Below are positions 1 to 9,596 of a stretch of DNA of 45,992 nucleotides, one piece after another (positions within the stretch are counted from its first letter, which is position 1; every line of letters starts with the position of its first letter). The DNA is taken from contig JANJXF010000053.1 of the NCBI GenBank assembly GCA_024709165.1, positions 1 through 45,992 of the forward strand, given 5' to 3'. The notes beneath the pieces were generated by a model. That model was not told the origin of the DNA and ran no database searches. It saw only the letters and a list, made by a program, of their open reading frames with translations. Both the position numbers and the translations under genes were made by a program. This DNA is from Thiobacillus sp. (GTDB lineage Bacteria > Pseudomonadota > Gammaproteobacteria > Burkholderiales > Thiobacillaceae).

Positions 1-1
1 A

Positions 2-304
2 GTGCGCGCGGTGCCTTGGCTACTGAAGGATGCCGACCCGGTCGAGCTCACCCGCACGGTGCTCGCCGAGGCCGCCGAATTCGGAATTTCGCGTCTGCTG
101 GCCGAGCGGCGCAACGAACTTCTGGCGACGCTGGCCTGCCACGGCGCAGTGCGCGCCAACCGGCAGCTGACGGTACCCGAAATGAACGCCCTGCTGCGCG
201 AAATGGAGGCGACCGAGCGTGCGGGGCAGTGCAACCACGGTCGCCCGACCTGGCGTCAGATCGACCTCAAGGAGCTCGATGCGCTGTTCATGCGCGGGCG
301 CTGA
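2..304 (+). CDS. mutL: DNA mismatch repair protein MutL, C-terminal end (5' partial)
   Basis: MutL couples mismatch recognition by MutS to strand processing in DNA repair. Only the last 100 codons are in the window; the frame is open to the left edge, so the GTG at position 2 is not a real start. The C-terminal dimerisation domain is recognisable from [12 protein letters not shown], a segment ending in LLREMEAT, and the closing CNHGRPTW motif, all typical of MutL tails. The stop is at 302-304. The S24-like gene starts 65 bases further on in the same direction. Confidence is high because the CxHGRPT motif is distinctive. Confidence 0.93.
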   Translation: MRAVPWLLKDADPVELTRTVLAEAAEFGISRLLAERRNELLATLACHGAVRANRQLTVPEMNALLREMEATERAGQCNHGRPTWRQIDLKELDALFMRGR

Positions 305-310
305 GAGAGT

Positions 311-345
311 TTGCAACGGGCGGTTTTGTATATAAGCTTTGCCTG
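311..345 (+). promoter_or_regulatory. AT-rich promoter-like stretch before the S24-like gene
   Basis: TTGCAA (311-316) is followed by the AT-rich run TATATAAG (329-336) in otherwise GC-rich DNA, between the mutL stop and the S24-like start at 370. The spacing is shorter than the usual 16-18 bases for a sigma-70 promoter, so this is only a candidate. Confidence 0.25.
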
Positions 346-369
346 ATTGAACCTCATTACGAGACTGCC

Positions 370-732
370 ATGAGCGAGACTGCACCGCGCAAGACCATTC
401 CCATTCAGGATATCAACGAGGCCAGCAACTGCGCGGGCTCGGAACCCTACGCCCTGATGGTGCTGGGCGATTCGATGATGCCGGAATTCGAGGAGGGCGA
501 GATCATCGTCGTCGAACCGTCCGGGCTGGTGAAGGACGGCTCCTTCGTCGTCGCTTACGTCAACGATGAATACATTTTCCGCCAGCTGGTGAAGAAGGAC
601 GACGGCTGGATGCTCAAGCCGCTCAACCCTCTGTACGAGAACATCCCGGTCGACAACCTGGACGTCGCGAAGGGTGTCGTCATCATGAAAAAACGCCCCG
701 GCAAGCGTAGCGAACAAAAAAGCTACATCTGA
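370..732 (+). CDS. S24 (LexA/UmuD-like) peptidase-fold protein, no HTH, catalytic Lys replaced
   Basis: A 120-residue protein with the S24 fold used by LexA and UmuD for self-cleavage. The serine motif LGDSMMPEF is present (Ser35), followed by EEGEIIVVEP and a strand reading NDEYIFRQLV. In LexA the matching strand (DDEVTVKRL) carries the general-base lysine; here that position is Arg71, so self-cleavage is doubtful. There is no N-terminal helix-turn-helix and no obvious Ala-Gly cleavage site. ATG 370 was chosen because the protein begins there in family style; the longer open frame upstream is mutL read out of frame. It sits between mutL and the SOR-like gene, which could suggest a regulatory or chaperone-like partner, but its role is unknown. 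Confidence 0.8.
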   Translation: MSETAPRKTIPIQDINEASNCAGSEPYALMVLGDSMMPEFEEGEIIVVEPSGLVKDGSFVVAYVNDEYIFRQLVKKDDGWMLKPLNPLYENIPVDNLDVAKGVVIMKKRPGKRSEQKSYI

Positions 733-754
733 CCGTGGGTACGCCGGGCGCGGA

Positions 755-862
755 ACATTAACCCAACGATCAATTTAATTTATTGATGGCCACATAAACC
801 ATTAGAATAACATGGTTGACTAATATACTCAGGTATCTAGACTGAGGGGCGTAGTACCCCCT
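755..862 (+). promoter_or_regulatory. AT-rich promoter region of the SOR-like gene with inverted repeats
   Basis: This is the most AT-rich stretch seen in the window. It contains TTGACT (816-821) and TATACT (824-829), which are not correctly spaced to each other for a sigma-70 pair. An inverted repeat CTCAG (828-832) / CTGAG (842-846) and a small hairpin GGGG (846-849) / CCCC (857-860) follow, just before a good ribosome site (AAGGAGAGAG, 869-878). It suggests a dedicated, regulated promoter for the gene at 881. Confidence 0.4.
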
Positions 863-880
863 GTCAACAAGGAGAGAGCC

Positions 881-1336
881 ATGAGTGGATTAATCGCCAA
901 CTTCCCGTCCAACGGCATCGTCACGGTCAATCGCGTGATTCTCAAGCCGGAGTACAGTGTGGACGATTTGCAGGAGCGCGTTGCCTTCCTGTGCGAAAAC
1001 GTCAAGACCTATCATTCCGACACCGGCTTCATCGGCGGCTACGTGGCGCTGAACTCCGGGCGGATCTCCAACGAGGGATCGACCATCGGCCAGGCGGTGG
1101 AGAGCCCGCTGAAAGGCCGGGAAGCGCTGATCGTGACCTTCTGGACGGATTTCGACAGTCACGAGCAATCGCACCGTTCGGAGACCTTCCAGCCGCTGTT
1201 CAGGAAAGCGCTGGAGCTCTGCGAAAACGGCAATGAAGAGGTCGTCTACGAGATGCTGTGGTCGGGCAAGGCCTACGCGCCGGAAGAGGTTGAGGCCGCA
1301 CGCAAGGTGAAGGCGCAATACGCGCAGGCGGCCTGA
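881..1336 (+). CDS. SOR-like single-domain protein (ferredoxin-like fold, putative iron site)
   Basis: A 151-residue soluble protein without signal peptide. It resembles the N-terminal half of archaeal and bacterial sulfur oxygenase reductase (SOR, about 310 residues), which disproportionates sulfur with O2 at a mononuclear iron. From memory, Acidianus SOR uses Cys31, His86, His90 and Glu114. The equivalents here appear to be Cys38 (AFLCENV), His94 and His98 (FWTDFDSHEQSHR) and Glu120 (NEEVVYE). Cys38 to His94 is 56 residues, against 55 in SOR. GFIGGY also matches the SOR GFVGF segment. It has its own AT-rich leader, a strong ribosome site and a perfect terminator, so it is probably monocistronic and well expressed. 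The alternative is a generic antibiotic-biosynthesis-monooxygenase (ABM)-like dimeric barrel without iron. The fold call is fairly sure; the activity is inference. Confidence 0.65.
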   Translation: MSGLIANFPSNGIVTVNRVILKPEYSVDDLQERVAFLCENVKTYHSDTGFIGGYVALNSGRISNEGSTIGQAVESPLKGREALIVTFWTDFDSHEQSHRSETFQPLFRKALELCENGNEEVVYEMLWSGKAYAPEEVEAARKVKAQYAQAA

Positions 1337-1356
1337 GTTTCCTCGGTATTCAGGAT

Positions 1357-1387
1357 GCAAAACGGCGGGCATTGCCCGCCGTTTTGC
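1357..1387. terminator. Perfect 14-bp hairpin terminator, bidirectional
   Basis: GCAAAACGGCGGGC (1357-1370) and GCCCGCCGTTTTGC (1374-1387) are exact inverted repeats around a 3-base loop. The T run lies in the distal arm, with matching A bases upstream, so it can work from either side. It lies 21 bases after the SOR-like stop. Confidence 0.85.
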
Positions 1388-1526
1388 TGTCCGTCTTCCC
1401 GTACGCCGTGGCGGACTTGAAATCCGGGGAATTTTCTCCATGTTGAAGTAATGGATTTAGGGCTGGATGCGATGTCGGCGCTCGCGGTCCCCTCAAGCCA
1501 TTTCCGCGCCGCAGGAGGTGCTGTCG

Positions 1527-2885
1527 ATGAATGTCGTTCGCCCCGCCGCCGTCGCCGGGATGTTCTATCCCGACGCGCCGGCTGAATTGCGCCACATGCT
1601 CGACGACATGCTGGCTGCGGCGCGCCCTGCGGCGCGTCCCGCGCACATCAAGGCGCTGATCGTCCCCCACGCGGGCTACATCTATTCGGGGCCGGTGGCG
1701 GCGAGCGCGTATGCGCTCGTCGCCGGCCTGCGCGGCCGCATCCGGCGCGTGGTGATGCTGGGGCCGGCGCATCGCGCCTACGTGCGCGGCCTGGCGCTGC
1801 CGGATGCGCAGCGTTTTGCCACGCCGCTTGGAGAGGTGGAACTCGATCGGGCAGGCATGCGCGCGCTGCAGGATTTGCCACAGGTGGCGGTGAGCGCCGC
1901 GGCGCACCAGACGGAGCACTCGCTGGAAGTGCAGCTGCCGTTCCTGCAGACGGTGCTGGGCGAGTTCAGCCTGCTGCCGCTGGCGGTGGGCGAGGCCACG
2001 GCAGGCGAGGTCGCCGACGTGCTGGAACGTGTATGGGGCGGCGACGAGACGCTGATCGTCATCAGCTCCGATCTGTCGCATTTCCTGCCGGCGGCGCACG
2101 CGCGCCAGGTTGATCGCGACACGGCAAACGCCATTCTGGCGCTCGATGCGCATCTCGGCCCCGAGCAGGCGTGCGGCGCGACGCCGGTCAATGGCCTCCT
2201 GCAGGCGGCGCGGCGGCACGGGCTGCGTGCGGTGGAACTCGACCTGCGCAATTCCGCCGACACGGCGGGCGACCCGCAGCGGGTGGTGGGCTATGCCGCA
2301 TTCGCGTTCGAGGCGGCCGCGGTGACCAAGCAGCCGGACGAGACGGAAAAGGGCGAGACCCTGCTGCAGCTTGCACGCGCGGAAATCGCCGGCAGGTTCG
2401 GCGAAGCGGCGCCACGGCCCACCGAGAAAGCCTGGCTGCACGAGCCCGGTGCAACGTTCGTCACCCTCACGCGCGCGGGCGAGCTGCGCGGCTGCATCGG
2501 CACCCTGGAGGCGCACCGTCCGCTGGGCACCGACGTGCGCGAGAACGCGATGGCGGCAGCGTTTCGCGATCCGCGTTTCATGCCGCTGTCACGCGAGGAG
2601 TTTCCCGGGGTGCGCGTCGAAGTGTCGCTGCTGTCACCGATGCAGCCGATCGAAGCCGCGGACGAGCGCAGCATGCTCGCCACGCTGCGTCCCCATATCG
2701 ACGGTGCGGTGCTGGAATACGGGCAGCACCGCGGTACCTTCCTGCCGCAGGTTTGGGAACAGCTGCCGGAACCGGCCGAGTTCCTTGCCCATCTCAAACG
2801 CAAGGCGGGTCTGCCGATGGATTTCTGGGCAGATGGCATACGCCTGGCGCGCTACACCGTGAGCAAATGGAAGGAGGCGGCATGA
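1527..2885 (+). CDS. AmmeMemoRadiSam system proteins B and A fused (Memo + AMMECR1)
   Basis: A 452-residue fusion. Residues 1-262 are a Memo domain with VPHAGYIYSG (His48), GPAHRAY (His82), HSLEVQLPF, SSDLSHF (Asp182, His185) and QACGATPVNG (Cys216); His48, His82 and Cys216 match the metal ligands known in human MEMO1. Residues about 270-452 are an AMMECR1 domain with the hallmark LRGCIG near residue 332. In many prokaryotes these two proteins and a radical SAM enzyme form the AmmeMemoRadiSam trio; the reaction is not something I can state with certainty. The start was chosen at ATG 1527 because AGGAGG (1513-1518) lies 8 bases upstream; a longer frame from 1467 lacks such a site. The stop overlaps the next start as ATGA. 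Confidence 0.93.
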   Translation: MNVVRPAAVAGMFYPDAPAELRHMLDDMLAAARPAARPAHIKALIVPHAGYIYSGPVAASAYALVAGLRGRIRRVVMLGPAHRAYVRGLALPDAQRFATPLGEVELDRAGMRALQDLPQVAVSAAAHQTEHSLEVQLPFLQTVLGEFSLLPLAVGEATAGEVADVLERVWGGDETLIVISSDLSHFLPAAHARQVDRDTANAILALDAHLGPEQACGATPVNGLLQAARRHGLRAVELDLRNSADTAGDPQRVVGYAAFAFEAAAVTKQPDETEKGETLLQLARAEIAGRFGEAAPRPTEKAWLHEPGATFVTLTRAGELRGCIGTLEAHRPLGTDVRENAMAAAFRDPRFMPLSREEFPGVRVEVSLLSPMQPIEAADERSMLATLRPHIDGAVLEYGQHRGTFLPQVWEQLPEPAEFLAHLKRKAGLPMDFWADGIRLARYTVSKWKEAA

Positions 2886-3973
2886 TCCCCGAATCGCATT
2901 TTCCCGCGCGCTGGTGGCATGCATTGGCGGACGGACGCATCCAGTGCGATCTTTGTCCGCGCGATTGCAAGCTGCACGAAGGCCAGCGCGGATTGTGCTT
3001 CGTGCGCAAGATGCAAGGCGGCAGAATGGTGCTCACCACCTGGGGACGTTCATCCGGCTTCTGCATCGACCCTATCGAGAAGAAGCCACTCAATCACTTC
3101 TATCCCGGCTCGTCGGTGTTCTCCTTCGGTACCGCGGGCTGCAATCTCGCGTGCAAATTCTGTCAGAACTGGGATATTTCGAAGTCGCGTGAAACCGATA
3201 CCATGGTCGACCGCGCCGACCCCGGCGAGATTGCGCGCGCCGCGGAAGAGGGGGGCTGCAAGAGCGTCGCCTTCACCTACAACGACCCGGTCATCTTTGC
3301 GGAATACGCGATGGATGTCGCCGAAGCCTGTCATGCACGCGGCATCAAGACCGTTGCCGTGAGTGCCGGCTACATCCACGACGAGCCACGGCGCGCATTT
3401 TTTGCCACGATGGATGCCGCAAATATCGATCTCAAAGGCTTTTCCGAGGATTTTTACGTCAAGCTCACTGGCGCGCATTTGCAGCCGGTGCTCGACACGA
3501 TCCTGTACCTGAAACGCGAGACCGACGTCTGGCTGGAGCTCACGACGCTGCTGATTCCCGGCCACAACGATTCCGACGCCGAGATCCAGGCCCTCAGCAC
3601 ATGGGTGCTGCAGGAACTCGGCCCCGACGTGCCGCTGCATTTCTCCGCCTTCCACCCCGACTGGAAGATGCTCGACGTGCCGCCGACGCCGCCCGCCACC
3701 CTTGCCCGTGCGCGCGACATCGCGCTGAAAATCGGACTGCGCTATGTCTACACCGGCAACGTGCATGACATCACCGGTGGCACCACGTTCTGCCCGTCCT
3801 GCCGGGAGCCGCTCATCGTGCGCGACGGGTACCGTATCGACGCCTACAGGGTGACGGAGCATGGTGAGTGTCCGTGTTGCGGCACCGCCATCGCCGGCCG
3901 CTTCGGTGCGTTCAGCCACCCCTTCGGCAACCGCCGCATCCCGGTGTCCATGCACCGGACGCATGCGCCATGA
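2882..3973 (+). CDS. amrS: AmmeMemoRadiSam system radical SAM enzyme
   Basis: A 363-residue radical SAM protein, third member of the AmmeMemoRadiSam trio. The 4Fe-4S/SAM motif is CNLACKFC (Cys87, Cys91, Cys94). An N-terminal Cys-rich segment (Cys22, Cys25, Cys29, Cys39) is typical of this family and of pyruvate-formate-lyase-activase relatives. The C-terminus has a zinc-ribbon-like pair, FCPSC and ECPCC. The substrate is not known to me. The start overlaps the previous stop by ATGA and the end overlaps the next start in the same way, so the three genes are translationally coupled. Confidence 0.94.
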   Translation: MIPESHFPARWWHALADGRIQCDLCPRDCKLHEGQRGLCFVRKMQGGRMVLTTWGRSSGFCIDPIEKKPLNHFYPGSSVFSFGTAGCNLACKFCQNWDISKSRETDTMVDRADPGEIARAAEEGGCKSVAFTYNDPVIFAEYAMDVAEACHARGIKTVAVSAGYIHDEPRRAFFATMDAANIDLKGFSEDFYVKLTGAHLQPVLDTILYLKRETDVWLELTTLLIPGHNDSDAEIQALSTWVLQELGPDVPLHFSAFHPDWKMLDVPPTPPATLARARDIALKIGLRYVYTGNVHDITGGTTFCPSCREPLIVRDGYRIDAYRVTEHGECPCCGTAIAGRFGAFSHPFGNRRIPVSMHRTHAP

Positions 3974-4608
3974 ACACACTGGTCCACATTCCCGCAGCGG
4001 GGGCCGTGGTGGAAGGCATGCTGCAGATTCCGGACGATGCGGTCGGGCTCGCGCTGTTCGCTCATGGCAGCGGCTCGTCGCGCCACTCGCCGCGCAACAA
4101 CTACGTCGCCGAGGTGCTGCGCACCGCACGCGTGGGTACGCTGCTGATGGATCTGCTGACGCCCATGGAAGACCGCGATCATGCGCGCCGTTTCGACATC
4201 GACCTGTTGACGCGGCGTCTGCTCGATGCGGCGCGTTGGGCGGCAACAGGGGGTGCGACGCGGATGCTGCCGCTCGGGTTTTTCGGCGCCAGCACGGGCG
4301 CGGCGGCGGCGCTCGAAGCCGCTGCAGAGCTGGGCGAGACGGCACGTGCGGTAGTGTCGCGCGGCGGTCGCCCCGACCTTGCGAGTCCGCAGGCGCTGGC
4401 GCGGGTCACGGCGCCGACCCTGCTGCTGGTGGGCGGCCACGACACCGGTGTGATCGATCTCAACCGGCAGGCCTACGACCGGTTGCGCTGTAAAAAGGAG
4501 CTGGCGATCGTTCCCGGCGCCACCCATCTGTTCGAAGAGCCCGGCACGCTCGATGCGGTGGCGGCACGGGCGGCCGGCTGGTTCGCCGAACACCTGCCGG
4601 TGCGTTGA
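3970..4608 (+). CDS. Dienelactone-hydrolase-like alpha/beta hydrolase
   Basis: A 212-residue cytoplasmic alpha/beta hydrolase. The nucleophile elbow is GASTG (Ser108), the acid is probably Asp158 (LLLVGGHD) and the histidine His186 ([11 protein letters not shown]). [14 protein letters not shown] forms the oxyanion loop. Start ATG 3970 overlaps the amrS stop by ATGA. Proteins of this type are often fused to, or encoded next to, a phosphoribosyltransferase; one is found at 8955-9596 on the other strand, with an ABC exporter between. The substrate is unknown. It could serve the AmmeMemoRadiSam pathway given the coupling. Confidence 0.88.
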   Translation: MNTLVHIPAAGAVVEGMLQIPDDAVGLALFAHGSGSSRHSPRNNYVAEVLRTARVGTLLMDLLTPMEDRDHARRFDIDLLTRRLLDAARWAATGGATRMLPLGFFGASTGAAAALEAAAELGETARAVVSRGGRPDLASPQALARVTAPTLLLVGGHDTGVIDLNRQAYDRLRCKKELAIVPGATHLFEEPGTLDAVAARAAGWFAEHLPVR

Positions 4609-4636
4609 CGGCTGGCCGCAGGGACGGCGGCATGGC

Positions 4637-5368
<732 letters not shown>

Positions 5369-7738
5369 GTGCGCGCCCTCGACCTCAAACTGCTCCGCGA
5401 CCTGTGGCACCTGCGCGGGCAGGTGCTGGCGATCGCCGCGGTGATCATGGGTGGCGTGGCGACGATGGTGATGTCGCTGTCCACCTACGATTCGCTGGTG
5501 AGCACGCGCGACCGCTTCTATTCCGAATACCGCTTCGCCGACGTGTTCGCCGTCCTGAAGCGCGCGCCGGAGCCGCTGGCGGAACGGCTTGCCGCGATTC
5601 CCGGTGTGGAGCGCATGGAGACACGGGTGAGGGCAGGGGTGAAGCTCGAGGTCGCCGGCTTTTCCGATCCCATCACCGGCCAGTTGCTGTCGTTGCCGGA
5701 TGTCGGCGAAGCCCGGCTGAACCGTCTCCACATCAAGCGTGGTCGCCTGGTGCAGCCGTGGCATGCGGACGAGGTGGTGTTGTCGGACACGTTTGCCGAT
5801 GCCCACGGTTTTCAACCCGGCGATACGCTCGCGGCAATCATTCACGGCAAGCGCAAGCGGCTGGTGGTGGTCGGCGTCGCAGTGTCGCCGGAGTATGTCT
5901 ACCAGATCGCACCGGGCTCGATGTTTCCCGACTTCAGACGCTACGGCGTGCTGTGGATGGGGCGCAGCGCGCTGGCTGCCGCCTACGACATGGATGGCGC
6001 GTTCAATCACGCCAGCCTCACGCTGGCGCGCGGCGCGAACCTGCAGGACGTGATCGATCGCGTCGACGCGATCCTTGCGCCCTATGGCGGCACCGGCGCG
6101 TATGGGCGCCGGCACCAATTCTCCAACCGTTTCCTGACGGAAGAACTGAAGCAGCTGCGCACCATGGCGACGGTGTTCCCCGCGATTTTCCTCGGCGTTG
6201 CGGCGTTCCTGTTGAACATCGTGCTGAGCCGGCTGGTCGCCCTGCAACGTGAACAGATCGCCATCCTCAAGGCCTTCGGCTACAGCTATGCGGCGATCGG
6301 CTGGCACTATGTCAAGCTGGTGCTGGTCATGGCGGCCATCGGTGTGGCGGCCGGCGTGGCGCTCGGCGCCTGGTTTGGCCAGGGTCTGGCGCATGTCTAT
6401 CGGGAAACGACCTTCCGTTTTCCCTATCTCGACTACGAACTTGACGCCGGCGTGATCGCGATCGCGTTTGCCGTCGGTGCACTGGCGGCGGTGAGCGGCA
6501 CGCTGCTCTCCGTTGTTCGCGCGGTACGCCTGTCACCCGCGGAGGGCATGCGCGCGGAGATGCCGGAGATCTATCGCACCACGCTGGTTGAGCGCATGGG
6601 GCTTGCGCGCTGGTTTGCCGCGCCCTCGCGCATGATCGTGCGCCACATCCAGCGGCGGCCGCTGAAATCGTTGTTGACCGTGTTCGGCATCGCCTGCGCG
6701 TGCGGCCTGATGATGGTCGGCAACTACCAGCGCGGGGCCATCGATTTCATGGTCGATGTGCAGTTTCGCCAGGCGGCGCGCGAGGATCTTGCGCTGTCCT
6801 TCATCGAGCCGACCTCGGGCCGTGCGCTGCACGAACTCGCCGCACTGCCCGGTGTCGATCACGTCGAGGGTTTTCGCGACGTGCCGGCGATCCTGCGCTT
6901 TGGTCAGTATCACCACCGTGGCTCGGTGTTCGGCATCCAGCCGGAGGGCGAGTTGCACCGCTCGCTCGACCGCATGCTGCGGCCGGTGGCAGTGCCGCCG
7001 GGTGGCGTGGTGCTCACCGACCATCTGGCGAACGAAATCCTGCACGTGAAACCGGGCGACCTGCTGACGGTGGAAGTGCTCGAAGGCAGCCGGCCGGTGC
7101 GGCAGGTGCCGGTACTCGGCATCACCCGGCAGTACCTGGGCGTGTCCGCCTACATGCAGCAGGACTCGCTGAACACGCTGATGCGCGAGGGCGCGACGGT
7201 GTCGGGCGCCTACCTCGCGGTCGAGCCGGGCACGGAGCGCGAACTCTACGCGCGCCTGAACGACCGCCCGCGCGTGCTCGGCATGGTCGCCAACAAGGCG
7301 GCGATCCAGAGCTTCTACGCGACCATCGGCGAATTCATCCTGTTCTACAATTTCGTCGCCACGCTGCTCGCCGGCGCGATCGGCTTTGGCGTGGTCTACA
7401 ATGCGGCGCGCATCAGCCTGTCCGAGCGCGGACGCGAACTTGCCAGCCTGCGCGTGTTGGGCTTCACCCACGGCGAGATCGCCTATATCCTGCTGGGGGA
7501 GCTGGCGCTCCTGACACTGGCGGCGATTCCGGTCGGCTTCGCGGTCGGTGTGGCGCTCGTCGGCATTCTGGTGGTGGCATTCCAGAGCGAGTTGTATCGC
7601 TTGCCGCTCATCCTTACTCCGGAGAACTACGCGATGGGCGCGAGCGTCGTGATCGTGTCCGCGCTGCTGTCCGGCCTTCTGCTGTGGCGGCGGCTGGGGC
7701 GCCTCGATCTGGTGGCGGTGTTGAAGACCCGGGAATAG
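5369..7738 (+). CDS. ABC exporter permease, FtsX-like, two FtsX domains
   Basis: A 789-residue inner-membrane permease. It has an N-terminal membrane anchor with [17 protein letters not shown] (about 16-32), a large periplasmic domain, a three-helix FtsX block near 270-390, a second anchor and periplasmic region (about 435-650, [15 protein letters not shown]), and a second FtsX block near residues 655-780. This duplicated layout is typical of DevC/LolC-like permeases of about 800 residues in which both halves are in one chain. Start GTG directly abuts the ATPase stop, so translation is coupled. Cargo is unknown; such systems move lipids, lipoproteins or hydrophobic drugs. Confidence 0.92.
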   Translation: MRALDLKLLRDLWHLRGQVLAIAAVIMGGVATMVMSLSTYDSLVSTRDRFYSEYRFADVFAVLKRAPEPLAERLAAIPGVERMETRVRAGVKLEVAGFSDPITGQLLSLPDVGEARLNRLHIKRGRLVQPWHADEVVLSDTFADAHGFQPGDTLAAIIHGKRKRLVVVGVAVSPEYVYQIAPGSMFPDFRRYGVLWMGRSALAAAYDMDGAFNHASLTLARGANLQDVIDRVDAILAPYGGTGAYGRRHQFSNRFLTEELKQLRTMATVFPAIFLGVAAFLLNIVLSRLVALQREQIAILKAFGYSYAAIGWHYVKLVLVMAAIGVAAGVALGAWFGQGLAHVYRETTFRFPYLDYELDAGVIAIAFAVGALAAVSGTLLSVVRAVRLSPAEGMRAEMPEIYRTTLVERMGLARWFAAPSRMIVRHIQRRPLKSLLTVFGIACACGLMMVGNYQRGAIDFMVDVQFRQAAREDLALSFIEPTSGRALHELAALPGVDHVEGFRDVPAILRFGQYHHRGSVFGIQPEGELHRSLDRMLRPVAVPPGGVVLTDHLANEILHVKPGDLLTVEVLEGSRPVRQVPVLGITRQYLGVSAYMQQDSLNTLMREGATVSGAYLAVEPGTERELYARLNDRPRVLGMVANKAAIQSFYATIGEFILFYNFVATLLAGAIGFGVVYNAARISLSERGRELASLRVLGFTHGEIAYILLGELALLTLAAIPVGFAVGVALVGILVVAFQSELYRLPLILTPENYAMGASVVIVSALLSGLLLWRRLGRLDLVAVLKTRE

Positions 7739-7753
7739 GACAGAAGCTTTCGC

Positions 7754-8947
7754 ATGAATCTGCGCGCAAAAATCGGCATCCTGGCGACTGCCGCCGTCGT
7801 GGCGGCAGGGCTCGCCTATGGCTTCATGCCGCGCGCCGTGCCTGTCGATGTCGCCGAGGTGAAACGCGCGCCGCTTGTCGTCACGGTGGAGGAGGAGGGC
7901 AAGACGCGGGTGCGCGAACGTTTTCTGATTGCGGCGCCGGTGACGGGTGTGGTGCGGCGCAGTGTGCTGAAGGCGGGCGATAACGTGGCGACCGGGCAGG
8001 TCGTCGCGGTGATCGATCCGACGCGTGCCGTCGCGCTCGACCCGCGTACCCGCGCGCAGGCCCGGGCGCAGGCGCAGGCCGCGCAGGCAGCGCTCGCGGT
8101 GGCCGAGGCCCAAGCGCGCGCGACGCAGGCGGCGGCACAGCTCGCGCAGCAGGAACGCAGTCGCGCGGAATCGCTGCGCCAGTCGAATTTCGTGTCCGCG
8201 CAGGCGCTCGACAGCGCCCGCACCGTCGAGACACGTGCCCGCGCTGCCGACGCGGCAGCCCGGCACGCTGTGCGGGTAGCCCGCTTCGACCTCGACACGG
8301 CACGCGCCGCGCTTTTGAGCAGCGACCGCCTGCAGGTCGGCGGGGTGGCCGACGCAGTCAGCGTACGCGCGCCGATCGCCGCCCACGTGCTGAAAGTGCT
8401 GCAGGAAAGCGAGGGCCCGGTTGCGACGGGACAGCCACTCCTGGAGATTGGCGATTCGGCCAGCCTCGAAGTCGAGGTCGAAGTGCTGTCGACGCACGCG
8501 GTGAAAATCATGCCCGGTTCGAAAGTTGTCCTCGATCGCTGGGGCGGCGCGCAGGCTGTGGAAGGCCGCGTACGCGTGGTTGAACCGAGCGGATTCACCA
8601 AGATTTCCGCGCTGGGCGTCGAGGAGCAGCGCGTGCGTGTCATCGTCGATTTCAGTTCGCCGCACGAGGCGTGGGCGCGGCTGGGCGACGGCTACCGCGT
8701 CGAGGCGCGCTTCGTGCTGTGGGAAGGTCAGGACGTGCTGCAACTGCCGACCAGTGCGCTGTTCCGTCAGGGCGAGGGCTGGGCGGCGTTCGTCATCGAT
8801 GGCGGGCGGGTGCATCTGAAGCCGGTGGAAATCGGGCAACGTGCCGGACTCGCTACGCAGGTGCTGTCAGGGCTGGCGGCCGGGGAAAAACTGGTGGCGC
8901 ACCCCGACGAACTGATCCGCGATGGCGTCAGGGTGAAGGCGCGCTGA
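7754..8947 (+). CDS. Periplasmic adaptor (membrane fusion) protein, HlyD/RND-type
   Basis: A 397-residue adaptor. A membrane anchor lies at about 7-24 (ILATAAVVAAGLAYGFM). A lipoyl half (VVAVIDPT), a long alanine-rich coiled coil at about 95-185, the second lipoyl half (VRAPIAAHVLKVLQES), a beta barrel and a membrane-proximal domain (VLQLPTSALFR) follow. It lies 15 bases after the permease stop and should link that permease to an outer-membrane channel encoded elsewhere. The stop is 7 bases from the convergent phosphoribosyltransferase stop. Confidence 0.92.
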   Translation: MNLRAKIGILATAAVVAAGLAYGFMPRAVPVDVAEVKRAPLVVTVEEEGKTRVRERFLIAAPVTGVVRRSVLKAGDNVATGQVVAVIDPTRAVALDPRTRAQARAQAQAAQAALAVAEAQARATQAAAQLAQQERSRAESLRQSNFVSAQALDSARTVETRARAADAAARHAVRVARFDLDTARAALLSSDRLQVGGVADAVSVRAPIAAHVLKVLQESEGPVATGQPLLEIGDSASLEVEVEVLSTHAVKIMPGSKVVLDRWGGAQAVEGRVRVVEPSGFTKISALGVEEQRVRVIVDFSSPHEAWARLGDGYRVEARFVLWEGQDVLQLPTSALFRQGEGWAAFVIDGGRVHLKPVEIGQRAGLATQVLSGLAAGEKLVAHPDELIRDGVRVKAR

Positions 8948-8954
8948 ATCGCGC

Positions 8955-9596
8955 TTACCCCTCTCCGCTTCCCGCTTCCCTGAGAATCTCGATCACCTCG
9001 TAATCTTCCACCTGCGGGAAATCCGCATAGAACTGGCCGACCGCGCGAAAAAATTCGGGTGTCGACAGGCATATCACTTCGTCGGCACAGGGGCGAATCT
9101 TCTCCAGCGTGTCGGCGGGCGCCACCGGCACTGCACAGACGAGGCGCGCCGGCTTGCGCTGGCGCAGCCCGTGCAGGGCGGCGATCATGGTCGCGCCGGT
9201 GGCGAGCCCGTCGTCGACGACGATGACGATGCGGCCCGCCGGATCGATCGGTGGTCGCAACGGCGTGTACTGGGCGCGTCGCGCACGGAGGATGTCGAGC
9301 TGGTCCTGTTTTTCGCGTTCGAGGTAGGCAGGGGTGCCGCCTGCCGATTCCGCGTAATCGGCAACGTAGGTCCAGCCGGATTCGTCGATCGAGCCGAGTG
9401 CGAATTCCGGGTTGAACGGCGCACGCAGCTTGCGTACCAGGACTACATCGAGTTCACCGCCCAGTTCGTGTGCGAGATACTGTCCCATGGCGACGGCGCC
9501 GCGCGGGATGGCGAGGATCAGTGGATTGCGCCCCTTGTAGGCGGCAAGCGCCTCGGCGAGGCGTGCGGCGGCGTGCTGGCGGTTGGTGAAGACCAT
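8955..9596 (-). CDS. Type I phosphoribosyltransferase family protein
   Basis: A 213-residue PRTase. The PRPP-binding loop IVIVVDDGLATGATM is clear; LAIPRGAVAMG and VVLVRKLRAPFNPEFALGS are the flanking family motifs seen in the stand-alone or hydrolase-fused predicted phosphoribosyltransferases. The substrate is unknown and it is not a classical purine or pyrimidine salvage enzyme. Single gene, convergent with the exporter operon. The relation to the hydrolase at 3970-4608 is treated as a separate finding. Confidence 0.9.
   Translation of the reverse strand: MVFTNRQHAAARLAEALAAYKGRNPLILAIPRGAVAMGQYLAHELGGELDVVLVRKLRAPFNPEFALGSIDESGWTYVADYAESAGGTPAYLEREKQDQLDILRARRAQYTPLRPPIDPAGRIVIVVDDGLATGATMIAALHGLRQRKPARLVCAVPVAPADTLEKIRPCADEVICLSTPEFFRAVGQFYADFPQVEDYEVIEILREAGSGEG

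Noticed and set aside
2171-2881. N-terminal extension of the radical SAM protein inside the Memo-AMMECR1 gene
   Set aside because: This is the fusion gene read in another frame; the ATGA overlap at 2882 gives a normal start.
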